64,000 bases of DNA from Muribaculaceae bacterium (GTDB lineage: Bacteria > Bacteroidota > Bacteroidia > Bacteroidales > Muribaculaceae), in contig JAFQZK010000035.1 in NCBI GenBank assembly GCA_017405965.1, forward strand, positions 118,303 to 182,302. The letters are read 5' to 3'. The position numbers and the translations under genes are program-made. Positions 8,622 to 16,926 of the stretch are shown here, piece after piece. Within the stretch, counting starts at the first letter, position 1, and every line of letters starts with the position of its first letter. The notes beneath the pieces are model-generated. The model worked only from the letters and a program-made list of their open reading frames with translations. It was not told where the DNA came from and did not search any database.

Positions 8622-8692
8622 GAAAACAATAAATACAATAATTACAATTGATTGAATATCATCGATTTGTATTTATTGTACTTATTGTTTTC
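8622..8692. repeat. Long inverted repeat in the hydG-hydF spacer
   Basis: 20-base arms at 8622-8641 and 8673-8692 (GAAAACAATAAATAC type) pair with one mismatch around a 31-base centre. It fills most of the 102-base spacer between hydG and hydF, upstream of the hydF start. An RNA hairpin here could separate expression of the two maturases or stabilise one part of the message; role unknown. Confidence 0.7.
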
Positions 8693-8703
8693 TTTTTGTT
8701 CGT

Positions 8704-10119
8704 TTAGAAGTAGAAGTCGCGCTTGCCGGCAGCGATTTCGCCGATGTGCTGGGCAGCGATTTCGCGCACGCGTGCGTTCTTGATTTTGGCCAGTTCCTGT
8801 TCGATGAGGATGTTGCCCTTGGCTACGGTGTCCTCGCTGGCAAAGTCCATGAGGTATTCCTTGAGCGTCATCAGTGCATTGGGCGTGCAAATGTCGCCGA
8901 TCTTTCCGGCTTTGCACAGTTCCATGAAGCGGTCACCGGTGCGGCCCGAGCGGTAGCAGGCGGTGCAGAAGCTGGGCAGGTAACCGATCGACAACAACCA
9001 GTTGATGACCTCGTCGAGGGTGCGCGTGTCGCTCACGTCGAACTGGGCTGTCTCGTCGTGGCGCTCGACGGTGGTGTAGCCGCCCACGCTGGTGCGACTG
9101 CCGCCGCTGATCTGTGAAACGCCCAGGTCAAGTACCTTGGCGCGTACGCTCTGGCTCTCGCGGGTCGAAATGATCATGCCGGTATAGGGCACCGCCAGGC
9201 GGATGACTGCGATGATGCGGCAGAAGATGTCGTCGGGCAGCACGTCGGGGAACTCATCAAGGCTGATGTCCTCGGCGGGGCAGATGCGTGGCACGCTGAT
9301 GGTGTGCGGACCAACGCCGAATTTGGCCTCAAGGTGCTCGGCATGCATCAGCAGGCCCACGAAGTCGTAGCGGTAGGTCGTCAGACCGTAGAGCACGCCG
9401 ATGCCCACATCGTCACAGCCGCCCATCTGGGCGCGGTCCATAGCCTCGGTGTGGTAGCAGTAGTTGCTCTTGGGACCTGTGGGATGCAACGCCTCGTAGT
9501 TCTTGCGGTTATAGGTCTCCTGGAACAGGATATAGGTGCCGATGCCGGCGGCCTTGAGTTTCTCGTAGGCCTCGACCTCGGTAGCGGCGATGTTCACGTT
9601 CAGGCGGCGGATTTCACCGTTGCCCACCTTAGTATTGTAGATGGTGTGGATCGACTCCAGAATGTACTCCAGCGGATTCATCACGGGGTGCTCACCGGCC
9701 TCCAGGGCGATGCGCTTGTGGCCCATCTTGACCAGCGCCTCGACTTCGGCACGGATTTCGTCCTGAGACAGTTTCTTGCGCGGGATGGTTTTATTCTTGG
9801 CATGGTAGGGACAATAGACGCACCCGTTGATGCAATAGTTCGACAGGTAAAGCGGTGCGAACATCACGATGCGGTTGCCATAGAAACGGCGTTTCACGTC
9901 CTTGGCCAGTTGCTCGTAGCGCTCGATCAGGTCGGGCTGGTCGCAGTCGAGCAGCACCGCTGCCTCGCGGTGTGTCAGGCCTTTACACAAGGCTGCCTTG
10001 TTGATGATTTCCTCAATCAGAGCACGATTGCTCTTGTTCTTCTCAGCGTATGATAGTGTTTCCAGTATCTCACTGTCGTCGATGAATTCATCGGCATGGT
10101 TTGATTTGACGTTATACAT
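8704..10119 (-). CDS. hydG: [FeFe] hydrogenase maturase HydG (radical SAM tyrosine lyase)
   Basis: HydG splits tyrosine to give the CO and cyanide ligands of the H-cluster. In 471 residues it shows the radical SAM motif C96-x3-C100-x2-C103 (CINGCVYC) and the HydG-specific C-terminal site C385-x2-C388-x22-C411, which binds the auxiliary cluster carrying the dangler iron. That second motif separates HydG from ThiH. It is the first gene of a hydG-hydF unit on the minus strand. The third maturase, HydE, is not in the window and must be elsewhere if the hydrogenases are active. A CAAAGATA (TATCTTTG on the minus strand) at 10156-10163 is a likely -7 element for this unit. Confidence 0.96.
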   Translation of the reverse strand: MYNVKSNHADEFIDDSEILETLSYAEKNKSNRALIEEIINKAALCKGLTHREAAVLLDCDQPDLIERYEQLAKDVKRRFYGNRIVMFAPLYLSNYCINGCVYCPYHAKNKTIPRKKLSQDEIRAEVEALVKMGHKRIALEAGEHPVMNPLEYILESIHTIYNTKVGNGEIRRLNVNIAATEVEAYEKLKAAGIGTYILFQETYNRKNYEALHPTGPKSNYCYHTEAMDRAQMGGCDDVGIGVLYGLTTYRYDFVGLLMHAEHLEAKFGVGPHTISVPRICPAEDISLDEFPDVLPDDIFCRIIAVIRLAVPYTGMIISTRESQSVRAKVLDLGVSQISGGSRTSVGGYTTVERHDETAQFDVSDTRTLDEVINWLLSIGYLPSFCTACYRSGRTGDRFMELCKAGKIGDICTPNALMTLKEYLMDFASEDTVAKGNILIEQELAKIKNARVREIAAQHIGEIAAGKRDFYF

Positions 10120-10225
10120 GATATTACTGTTATTAGTTGATTATCTTACAAACTGCAAAGATAACAAAAAGAAAACACTTCTTGTCCTCGTGGTGCTAAA
10201 AAAAGATAATAAAATTAAAACTTGC

Positions 10226-10255
10226 TTGCGGTGCTATCAATTTGCACTATCTTTG
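10226..10255 (+). promoter_or_regulatory. Probable lptD promoter
   Basis: TTG at 10226-10228, 19 bases, TATCTTTG at 10248-10255. Predicted start of transcription near 10262, 12 bases before ATG 10274, which supports that start over longer forms of the frame. Confidence 0.65.
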
Positions 10256-10273
10256 CCGTTTAATAGGCGAATA

Positions 10274-12994
10274 ATGACGAGGAGTCTGCATACGATCTTT
10301 AGTCTGGTGGCAGTGCTGATACTGCTGCCCATATTGTCGCATGGTCAAGTGGTGACAGGAAACACACTCAACTTGAACCAGGCGGTGGATTCCATTGTCA
10401 GGGCCGAGGTGGACTCGGTGAAGCTGCAGAATCCGGCATTAGATCGCGACAGCTCGAGCCGCTTTGTGCGGGAGCGTGTCGACCTGGATCATGTCGTCGA
10501 GTTCAATGCCAAGGACAGTATCATCTTGTTCGGTCGCAACCATGCGGTGATGTATGGCGGCAGCAAAATCCTCTATGGAGACATCGACATGAGCGCTTCC
10601 CAGATCAGCATGGACATGGACAGCAGCCAGGTGCAGGCGGTGGGCGTGCTCGACAGCATCGGCGATCTCACCGGTAATCCCGTGTTCAAGGACCAGAGCG
10701 GCGAGTATGAGTCGCGGGTGATGAAATACAACTTCAAGACTAAGCGCGGTTACATCACCGACATTGTCACCGAGCAGGGCGAGGGCTACCTCACCGGCGG
10801 TGTCACCAAGAAGACCGAGGATGACTACTATTATATCAAGGACGGTCGCTACACCACTTGTGATGACCACGAGCATCCTCACTTCTATTTCCAGTTGACC
10901 AAGGCCAAGGTGAAGCCCAAGCATAATGTGGTCACCGGCCCGGCCTATATGGTGCTCGAAGACTTGCCGTTGCCCATTGCGGTGCCTTTTGGCTATTTCC
11001 CCTTCAGCGAGAAATACCAGAGCGGCATCCTGATGCCCACCTTCGGTGAGGACTATAACCGTGGCTTCTATCTGCGCAACGGCGGTTATTACCTGGCATT
11101 GGGCCAGCATGCCGACCTGGCTATCACGGGCGAAATCTACACACGCGGTTCGTGGGGCTTGTCGGCCCAGTCCTCTTATTCCTGGCGCTACAAGCATTCA
11201 GGCTCGTTCAGTGTCAACTACCTGACAACGGTGACGGGCGAGAAGGGTGACCCCGACTACAACAAGATGCACAACTTCCAGGTATTGTGGAACCACAGCC
11301 AGAGTCAGAAGGCCAACCCTTACTTGACCTTCTCGGCCAGCGTCAACTTTGCCACCACAGGCTATGCCCGCAACAGCCTGAATACCTACTACACCAACGC
11401 CTTTACCGAGAACACCAAGAGCAGTAGCGTGAATCTGACCTACAAGATTCCCAACAGCAAGTGGACCATCTCGACAACAGCCAACGTGTCGCAACGCACC
11501 GCCGACTCGACCATCACTGTCTCGTTCCCCAACCTGACCGTGACCATGAGCCAGACCGCCCCCTTCAAGCGCAAGCGCGCTGTGGGTGACGAGCGCTGGT
11601 ATGAGAAAATCAAGGTCAGCTATTCAGGAAAGTTCCAGAACTCGTTGACCGCCAAGCAGGACGAGTTCCTGCACAAGAACCTGGTCAAGGACTGGCGCAA
11701 CGGCATCAGCCACTCGGTGCCTATTCAGGCAACCTTCAATGTGATGAAATACTTCAACATCACGCCCAACATCAGCTTGAACGACCGCATGTACACCAGT
11801 AAGATACGGCAGCAATGGGATCCTAATGCCAGTGCGATCGTCAGGGATACCACCTACAGTTTCTACAACATCTTCGATTTCAGTTTCGGCGTCTCGATGA
11901 GCACCAAGGTCTATGGCTTCTTCAAGCCGATGAAGTTCCTGGGCAAATTGAGTGAGAAATTGCAGATGGTGCGCCATGTGATGACGCCCACCGTCTCGTT
12001 CTCAGCCTCGCCCGATTTCTCTGACCCCTTCTGGGGATACTACGGCAACCTGGACTATGTCGATTCCAGGGGAGTCCACCACAACAACAGGTACAGCTAT
12101 TTCCAGCATGGCCTGTACGGTAGTGCGCCCAACGGCAAGTCGGGAACCATCACGTTCAATATCGCCAACAATCTGGAGGCCAAGATCAAGAGTGACAATG
12201 ACAGCACGGGTTTCAAGAAGATCTCGCTTATCGAGAACCTAACCCTGAGCCAGTCGTGTAACCTGGCTGCCGACTCGCTCAAGTGGAGCAACCTCAACAC
12301 GAGCATCCTGCTCCGTTTGGTCAAGGGCTTCAACCTCAACCTGAACGCTACTTGGGATGTCTATAAATATGCCGTCAATGAGGCCGGAACTCCTGTCCGC
12401 ATCAACAAGCTGCGTTTGTTCAACGGCGGTGGCTGGGGACGACTTTCCAGCACCGGCACGTCGTTCTCCTACACGTTCAACAACGACACCTTCAAGCGCA
12501 AGCGTGACAAGAGCAAGACTCAGGATAACAAGTCCACCCAGAATCAGTACAACAGAAGTGAGGATCAGCAGGAAGAGGACAATCGAGAGGGCGGTACCAC
12601 AACCGACCTGGAACTCATCGACGGCTATGCCAAGTGGGATTGCCCGTGGAGTTTGACGCTCAATTATTCGCTTTCCTACGGCTATGGCACCTTCAACTAC
12701 GACAAATTGGAGTACAATGGCCGCTGGACCCAGAACCTGAGCATGAACGCCAACATCCGTCCCACCAAGAACTGGTCCTTCACGGCTTCGGCAAGCTACA
12801 ATTTCGACACACACAAGATTGCCTACATGAACTGCTCCATCTCGCGTCAGATGCACTGTTTCGAGATGAGTGCCAGCTTCGTTCCCGTTGGCCCCTACAA
12901 GAGTTATAACTTCCACATCGCTGTCAAGTCGTCCATCCTGCAGGATGTGAAGTATGACAAACACTCCAGTATCAACAATGGCGTCACCTGGTAA
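10274..12994 (+). CDS. lptD: Putative LPS-assembly outer-membrane protein LptD (OstA-like)
   Basis: Outer-membrane beta-barrel of 906 residues that inserts lipopolysaccharide in the outer leaflet. A signal peptide (MTRSLHTIFSLVAV..., cleavage near LSHGQ) is followed by an OstA-like N-terminal part with repeated beta-strand pattern (about 60-220: the segments VMYGGSKILYGDIDMSAS and YTTCDDHEHPHFYFQLTKAK are typical), then a long barrel rich in alternating aromatic residues. A charged, low-complexity stretch (KSKTQDNKSTQNQYN) near residues 750-775 is probably a surface loop. The frame is open much further upstream, but that part overlaps hydG antisense and lacks a signal peptide, so ATG 10274 is used. 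It overlaps the next gene by 17 bases. Three lipid A genes lie at 43.5-47 kb. Confidence 0.88.
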   Translation: MTRSLHTIFSLVAVLILLPILSHGQVVTGNTLNLNQAVDSIVRAEVDSVKLQNPALDRDSSSRFVRERVDLDHVVEFNAKDSIILFGRNHAVMYGGSKILYGDIDMSASQISMDMDSSQVQAVGVLDSIGDLTGNPVFKDQSGEYESRVMKYNFKTKRGYITDIVTEQGEGYLTGGVTKKTEDDYYYIKDGRYTTCDDHEHPHFYFQLTKAKVKPKHNVVTGPAYMVLEDLPLPIAVPFGYFPFSEKYQSGILMPTFGEDYNRGFYLRNGGYYLALGQHADLAITGEIYTRGSWGLSAQSSYSWRYKHSGSFSVNYLTTVTGEKGDPDYNKMHNFQVLWNHSQSQKANPYLTFSASVNFATTGYARNSLNTYYTNAFTENTKSSSVNLTYKIPNSKWTISTTANVSQRTADSTITVSFPNLTVTMSQTAPFKRKRAVGDERWYEKIKVSYSGKFQNSLTAKQDEFLHKNLVKDWRNGISHSVPIQATFNVMKYFNITPNISLNDRMYTSKIRQQWDPNASAIVRDTTYSFYNIFDFSFGVSMSTKVYGFFKPMKFLGKLSEKLQMVRHVMTPTVSFSASPDFSDPFWGYYGNLDYVDSRGVHHNNRYSYFQHGLYGSAPNGKSGTITFNIANNLEAKIKSDNDSTGFKKISLIENLTLSQSCNLAADSLKWSNLNTSILLRLVKGFNLNLNATWDVYKYAVNEAGTPVRINKLRLFNGGGWGRLSSTGTSFSYTFNNDTFKRKRDKSKTQDNKSTQNQYNRSEDQQEEDNREGGTTTDLELIDGYAKWDCPWSLTLNYSLSYGYGTFNYDKLEYNGRWTQNLSMNANIRPTKNWSFTASASYNFDTHKIAYMNCSISRQMHCFEMSASFVPVGPYKSYNFHIAVKSSILQDVKYDKHSSINNGVTW

Positions 12995-13592
12995 ATTCCT
13001 TGCCTTACTGATGGCGCTCTTTTCTGCCTTGGCGCTGTCGGGCCAAGACTTGCAGGAGGGCGATCTGCTTTTCTGCTGTACCGACACGGCCAATGCCATC
13101 ACAGCGGTGACCAGTGGGGTAGAGGGCTTGCCCATCGACCATGTGGCTGTGTTTCACCGCATCGGCGGCGAGAATGGCATCCCCTATGTGATAGAGGCCG
13201 TCAAACCAGCTGTGCAACTCACGCCCCTGGATACCTTCCTGAGCCAGAATCCTCATGTGATTATTGGCCGCGTGAATGTGGACTTCGATATCCGGCAATC
13301 CGTCAGGCGGTGTCTTGCGATGGTGGACAAGCCCTACGATGACCTCTATTTGCCCAGCGACAGTGCCATTTATTGCAGCGAGTTGGTGCAGTTGAACTAC
13401 AGGTCTGTTTCTGACTGTCCCATTTTTGAGCCTATACCCATGTCGTTCCATGACAGTACTGGGCGAGTGACCGATTACTGGCGGGATTTCTACGGGCAAC
13501 GTGGTATGATTGTGCCTGAAGGCGCCCCTGGCACAAACCCTGGTGAACTCTCCCGCCGCCCCCAGATAATCATTATCGGCCGTTATCGGTGA
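12978..13592 (+). CDS. YiiX/YebB-like NlpC/P60-type cysteine hydrolase, exported
   Basis: Small exported hydrolase of 204 residues in the permuted papain-like (YiiX) group. The signal peptide starts at ATG 12978 (MASPGKFLALLMALF, cleavage near LSGQ), so this start is preferred over the in-frame ATG at 12954. After it comes the family opening LQEGDLLF, the probable catalytic His55 in IDHVAVF, and the probable catalytic Cys133 in YCSELVQL, in permuted order compared with classic NlpC/P60. Substrate is not known; members of the family act on peptidoglycan peptides or lipid amides. The gene overlaps lptD by 17 bases and is likely translated from the same message, hinting at an envelope role. Confidence 0.8.
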   Translation: MASPGKFLALLMALFSALALSGQDLQEGDLLFCCTDTANAITAVTSGVEGLPIDHVAVFHRIGGENGIPYVIEAVKPAVQLTPLDTFLSQNPHVIIGRVNVDFDIRQSVRRCLAMVDKPYDDLYLPSDSAIYCSELVQLNYRSVSDCPIFEPIPMSFHDSTGRVTDYWRDFYGQRGMIVPEGAPGTNPGELSRRPQIIIIGRYR

Positions 13593-13634
13593 GATTTTTA
13601 TGCTCATGATAAGTGCTTAATCGGATTTTTGCAG

Positions 13635-13642
13635 TACCTTTG
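13635..13642 (+). promoter_or_regulatory. Possible -7 element of the LysE-type gene
   Basis: TACCTTTG fits the Bacteroidota -7 box, 29 bases before the proposed TTG start. I see no good -33 box. Confidence 0.4.
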
Positions 13643-13670
13643 TAGGTTGTAAACAGAGTAACCTCCAGTT

Positions 13671-14327
13671 TTGGGTACAATTATATCCATAATAATCGGG
13701 TGTGTGTCGATAGGTATCTTCCTGTCGGCGCCAATGGGACCTATCGGTATCCTATGTGTGCAACGCACGCTGAACAGTGGCCGCAATTCCGGTTTCTTTA
13801 CCGGCGTGGGCGCTGCTGTCAGTGACTTGTTCTATTGCTTGCTGGTAGGACTTGGCATCTCACTGGTCACCGATTTCATTGCCGACCACGTCAACATCCT
13901 GCAGATTGTGGGCAGCATCATCCTGATCGTCTATGCCTTGTACATGATTGTCCACAACCCTGTGAGCCAAATCAAGGAAAACATCGACCAGCGCGACGAC
14001 CGGGTGAGGGACATTGTCACGGGCTTCCTGTTCACGCTGAGCAACCCCCTGATCATGTTCCTGATCATACCGCTGTTCGCCCGATTCAGTTTCCCCTTGC
14101 CGGAATACAAGTTTTACCACATCATCATCGGCTATGCCTCGATCGTGCTGGGAGCCCTCTTGTGGTGGTCGGTCATCACCTTCTTTGTGGACAAGGTGCG
14201 TACTCACTTCAACATCCGATCCATGTGGCTCATCAACCGCATCATCGGTATCATCGTCCTGGTGCTTTCCATCTACGGTCTGGCCACAGGCATCTACGCC
14301 TACCTGGGAGAACTCAACATCATCTGA
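13671..14327 (+). CDS. LysE family translocator (amino-acid exporter type)
   Basis: Inner-membrane protein of 218 residues with about six hydrophobic segments, of the LysE/RhtB family, which exports amino acids or related small molecules. The N-terminal SAPMGPIGILCVQRTLNSG is the family hallmark (PxGP followed by a helix and GRxxG-like turn). The start is a TTG at 13671: the frame is closed by a stop at 13659-13661 and there is no ATG before the conserved first helix, so a non-ATG start is required unless the N-terminus is shorter than normal. Length fits the family. Substrate is not predictable. A strong hairpin terminator follows. Confidence 0.82.
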   Translation: MGTIISIIIGCVSIGIFLSAPMGPIGILCVQRTLNSGRNSGFFTGVGAAVSDLFYCLLVGLGISLVTDFIADHVNILQIVGSIILIVYALYMIVHNPVSQIKENIDQRDDRVRDIVTGFLFTLSNPLIMFLIIPLFARFSFPLPEYKFYHIIIGYASIVLGALLWWSVITFFVDKVRTHFNIRSMWLINRIIGIIVLVLSIYGLATGIYAYLGELNII

Positions 14328-14351
14328 CCAATAATAACTATATAATAAATA

Positions 14352-14390
14352 AGGAGGACAACTCGAAATGAGTTGCCCTCCTGTTATTTT
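14352..14390. terminator. Bidirectional terminator between lysE-type gene and buk
   Basis: Thirteen-base stem (AGGAGGACAACTC / GAGTTGCCCTCCT, one mismatch) with a 5-base loop, followed by TTATTTT on the plus side. It sits between two convergent genes. Confidence 0.8.
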
Positions 14391-14415
14391 GTGCTAGACT
14401 TGTTGTCGGGTAGGC

Positions 14416-15471
14416 TTAGTATTTCAAGACCTTGATTTCGCCGCTGAGAGCACCAAAGGCGTTCTCGGCCAGAGCCGACATCTCGTCCTCACCGGGATAA
14501 ACGTGAACGGGAGCCATCCAGTCGATGCGCTTCTTGAGCTCCTCAACCATATAGTTCCAGTAAGCGATACCGCCGGTGATGATGATGGCATCGATCTTGC
14601 CGCACAGCACAGCACCCTTCTCGGCGATGGCCTTGGCAATATGATAGATCATGGCGTTGATCACGAGCTTGGCGTGCTCGTCACCGTTGTTCATCATCTT
14701 CTCGGCCTCGATCATGTCGGTCGTGCCCAGGTGTGAGAAAACGCCACCCTTACCGGAGATCATCTTCAGAATCTCGTCTTTGGTGTATTCACCGCTGAAG
14801 CACAGGTTGACCAGCGCTTTAGCGGGCAGGCTGCCGGCACGCTCGGGTGAGAACGGACCTTCACCATCCAGGGCGTTGTTCACGTCAACGGCGCGGCCAT
14901 GGTCGTGGGCTGCTACCGAGATACCGCCACCCAGGTGGGCAACGATAAGGTTCAGGTCCTCGTAACGCTTGCCGTTCTCCCTGGCAAAGCGACGTGCGAT
15001 GGCGCGCTGGTTCAAGGCGTGCCAAATGCTCTCGCGCTTGAACATGGCCAAACCGCACACGCGGGCATAGTCGTTCAGCTCGTCGGTCACAACGGGGTCG
15101 GCGATATAGCAGGGGCATCCTAGGCCCTTGGCAATCTCGCGGGCGATGACGCAACCCAGGTCACAGGCGTGCTGATGCTCGCTGGCATAGGTAGCCTGAA
15201 TCATATTATCGTCGACGGCATACACACCACCAGGAAGCGGTTTCGTCAAACTGCCGCGAGCGACTACGGCATCAAACTCAACGGGAATTCCGGCTTTCTC
15301 AAGCTCGTTGAGAATCATTTGGCGACGGAAGTCGAACTGGTCGGTAATCTTGGCAAACGGAGCCAGCTCCTCGGCGGCATGACGGATGACTTTAATCAGG
15401 CGGGGTTCGCCGTCCTCAACGACTGCCATCTTGGTGGAAGTGGAACCCGGATTGATGACTAATACTTTCAT
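14416..15471 (-). CDS. buk: Butyrate kinase
   Basis: Acetokinase-family kinase of 351 residues that converts butyryl phosphate and ADP to butyrate and ATP. The start MKVLVINPGSTSTKMAV carries the phosphate-binding NPGSTSTK motif, and RGSLTKPLPGGVYAV, HLGGGISVAAHDHG and IITGGIAYW are typical of Buk as opposed to acetate kinase, which is longer. It lies 56 bases downstream of ptb on the same strand and ends at the bidirectional terminator. Together they form the phosphate butyryltransferase-butyrate kinase route, giving one ATP by substrate-level phosphorylation. Enzymes of this family also take isobutyrate, isovalerate and related acids, so branched-chain acid production is an alternative role. 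Confidence 0.94.
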   Translation of the reverse strand: MKVLVINPGSTSTKMAVVEDGEPRLIKVIRHAAEELAPFAKITDQFDFRRQMILNELEKAGIPVEFDAVVARGSLTKPLPGGVYAVDDNMIQATYASEHQHACDLGCVIAREIAKGLGCPCYIADPVVTDELNDYARVCGLAMFKRESIWHALNQRAIARRFARENGKRYEDLNLIVAHLGGGISVAAHDHGRAVDVNNALDGEGPFSPERAGSLPAKALVNLCFSGEYTKDEILKMISGKGGVFSHLGTTDMIEAEKMMNNGDEHAKLVINAMIYHIAKAIAEKGAVLCGKIDAIIITGGIAYWNYMVEELKKRIDWMAPVHVYPGEDEMSALAENAFGALSGEIKVLKY

Positions 15472-15527
15472 TGTTTATAATGTTTAATAGACAGAGTTTA
15501 ATGATATGTGTAATTGGTAATTGATTT

Positions 15528-16439
15528 TTACTCGGCGGCCATCGTGGCTACAGCCAGGCTGTAGAACTTGGACTGGGCGCTGTCGGCACGCGAGGGAACC
15601 ACGGCGGGGCACTTGGCACCCAGCAGCAGACCGGCGGTGCTGGCACCGGCAAACAGCGTGATGGCTTTGTAGAATACGTTACCGGCCTCGATGTCTGGCA
15701 TGATGAGCACGTCGCTGTCGCCCATCAGGGGAGAGGTCAGGCCCTTAGCCTCCATGGCGTGCATGCTGCAAGCGCACTTGGCATCCAGCGGACCGTCAAC
15801 AATGCACTTGCCCAGTTCGCCGTTCTTGGCCATCTCGATGATCACGGGGTAGTCTTCGGTAAAGGGGAAATGCTTGCCGTTCACCTTCTCGGTGCAGTGG
15901 ATAAGGGCAACCTTAGGCTCCTCGATGCCGAAGTTGCGGGCCACGTTGGACATATACTTCACCATCTCCACGCGTTGTGCCTGGTTGGGGTAGGGAATCA
16001 CAGCGGCATCGGTGAAAATGAGGAATTTGTGGTAGCTGGGAATCGAAGCTACGGCGGCATGGGTCAGCACGTTGCCCTTGGGCAGAATGCCGGTTTCCTT
16101 GTTCAGGACGGCGCGCAGCAGGTTGTCGGTATTGATCAGACCTTTCATCAGCACGTCGGCCTTGTCCTCGCGCACCAGGGCTACGGCCTTGGCAGCGGCG
16201 TCATCGGCATCGCTGGCATCGACAAAACTCATGTTTGCGGCAAAGGGCTTCAAGGCCTCGTTGGCTTTGAGCTTCTCTTCACAACCCACAAAGATGGCTT
16301 CGATAAATCCGGCTTCAAGTGCTTGGGCACAAGCGGCGGGAGTCTTCTCGTCGGCAGCCCAAACTACAGCAACGCGTTTCTTCACATTGTTCTCTTTGAG
16401 ATGAGCAAGTAACTCATCAAAATTCTTAATGGTATTCAT
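15528..16439 (-). CDS. ptb: Phosphate butyryltransferase
   Basis: Phosphotransacylase-family enzyme of 303 residues that exchanges CoA of butyryl-CoA for phosphate. Visible family segments include VLMKGLINTDNLLRAVL, LTHAAVASIP, FTDAAVIPYPN and DVLIMPDIEAGNVFYKA. Length fits Ptb and not the longer Pta. It is the first gene of the ptb-buk pair; the promoter is at 16478-16509. The crotonyl-CoA-forming enzymes that would complete a butyrate pathway are not in the window, so whether butyryl-CoA or a branched acyl-CoA from amino-acid breakdown is the true substrate is open. Confidence 0.93.
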   Translation of the reverse strand: MNTIKNFDELLAHLKENNVKKRVAVVWAADEKTPAACAQALEAGFIEAIFVGCEEKLKANEALKPFAANMSFVDASDADDAAAKAVALVREDKADVLMKGLINTDNLLRAVLNKETGILPKGNVLTHAAVASIPSYHKFLIFTDAAVIPYPNQAQRVEMVKYMSNVARNFGIEEPKVALIHCTEKVNGKHFPFTEDYPVIIEMAKNGELGKCIVDGPLDAKCACSMHAMEAKGLTSPLMGDSDVLIMPDIEAGNVFYKAITLFAGASTAGLLLGAKCPAVVPSRADSAQSKFYSLAVATMAAE

Positions 16440-16477
16440 TAATAAAAAGTATAAAGAAGTTAATGGTTTTCGATGCC

Positions 16478-16509
16478 CAAAATTACTACAATTTTAGAAT
16501 ATACCACAA
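16478..16509 (-). promoter_or_regulatory. Probable ptb-buk promoter
   Basis: Read on the minus strand: TTG (16509-16507), 21 bases, TAATTTTG (16485-16478). Predicted leader of about 33 bases to the ptb ATG at 16439. Confidence 0.6.
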
Positions 16510-16538
16510 TTTTTTTTCAACAACTTGAAAAAAATGCC

Positions 16539-16546
16539 TACATTTG
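16539..16546 (+). promoter_or_regulatory. Probable -7 element of tatA
   Basis: TACATTTG, 35 bases before ATG 16581. It lies downstream of the upper part of the open frame, which argues that translation starts at 16581 and not further upstream. Confidence 0.5.
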
Positions 16547-16580
16547 CATTCAGTATCAAAACTTTAATGATTATAGAAAG

Positions 16581-16826
16581 ATGACACAGAACGTTTTACT
16601 GATGTTCTTCAACCTGGGAACAGGTGAGATTATCGCTATCGTGCTCATTATTCTGCTGCTCTTCGGCGGCAGGAAGATTCCTGAACTCATGCGTGGCCTG
16701 GGCAAGGGCGTGAAAAGCTTCAAGCAGGGCATGAACGAGGTCGAGGAAGAGATCAAGAAGCCCTTTGACGAACTTGACAAGGATAAGGACAAGCCCGGTT
16801 CTAGCCCCGACAACCCAATCCGGTAG
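16581..16826 (+). CDS. tatA: Sec-independent translocase pore protein TatA/E
   Basis: Small membrane protein of 81 residues, pore-forming part of the twin-arginine export system, which moves folded proteins across the inner membrane. It has one N-terminal hydrophobic helix ([18 protein letters not shown]), the family hinge [19 protein letters not shown] and an acidic, Lys/Asp-rich C-terminal tail. The start at ATG 16581 follows a -7 box and gives normal TatA length; a longer form to 16473 would add an unconserved 36 residues. tatC follows 100 bases later. The spacer holds an 8-base inverted repeat (CGCCAAGT 16845-16852 / ACTTGGCG 16882-16889). No separate TatB is seen, as is usual when TatA does both jobs. 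Confidence 0.92.
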   Translation: MTQNVLLMFFNLGTGEIIAIVLIILLLFGGRKIPELMRGLGKGVKSFKQGMNEVEEEIKKPFDELDKDKDKPGSSPDNPIR

Positions 16827-16926
16827 TTTTGCACCGTTTTGCGTCGCCAAGTCGTTGAGTTTTATTCTTGTAATCAAAAAAACTTGGCGCCTTAGCGTTT
16901 TAGCGTGAGGATTGCACGATAGGCAG

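Noticed and set aside
9998-10273. N-terminal extension of lptD by 92 codons
   Set aside because: It overlaps hydG antisense and precedes the lptD promoter; the signal peptide starts at 10274.
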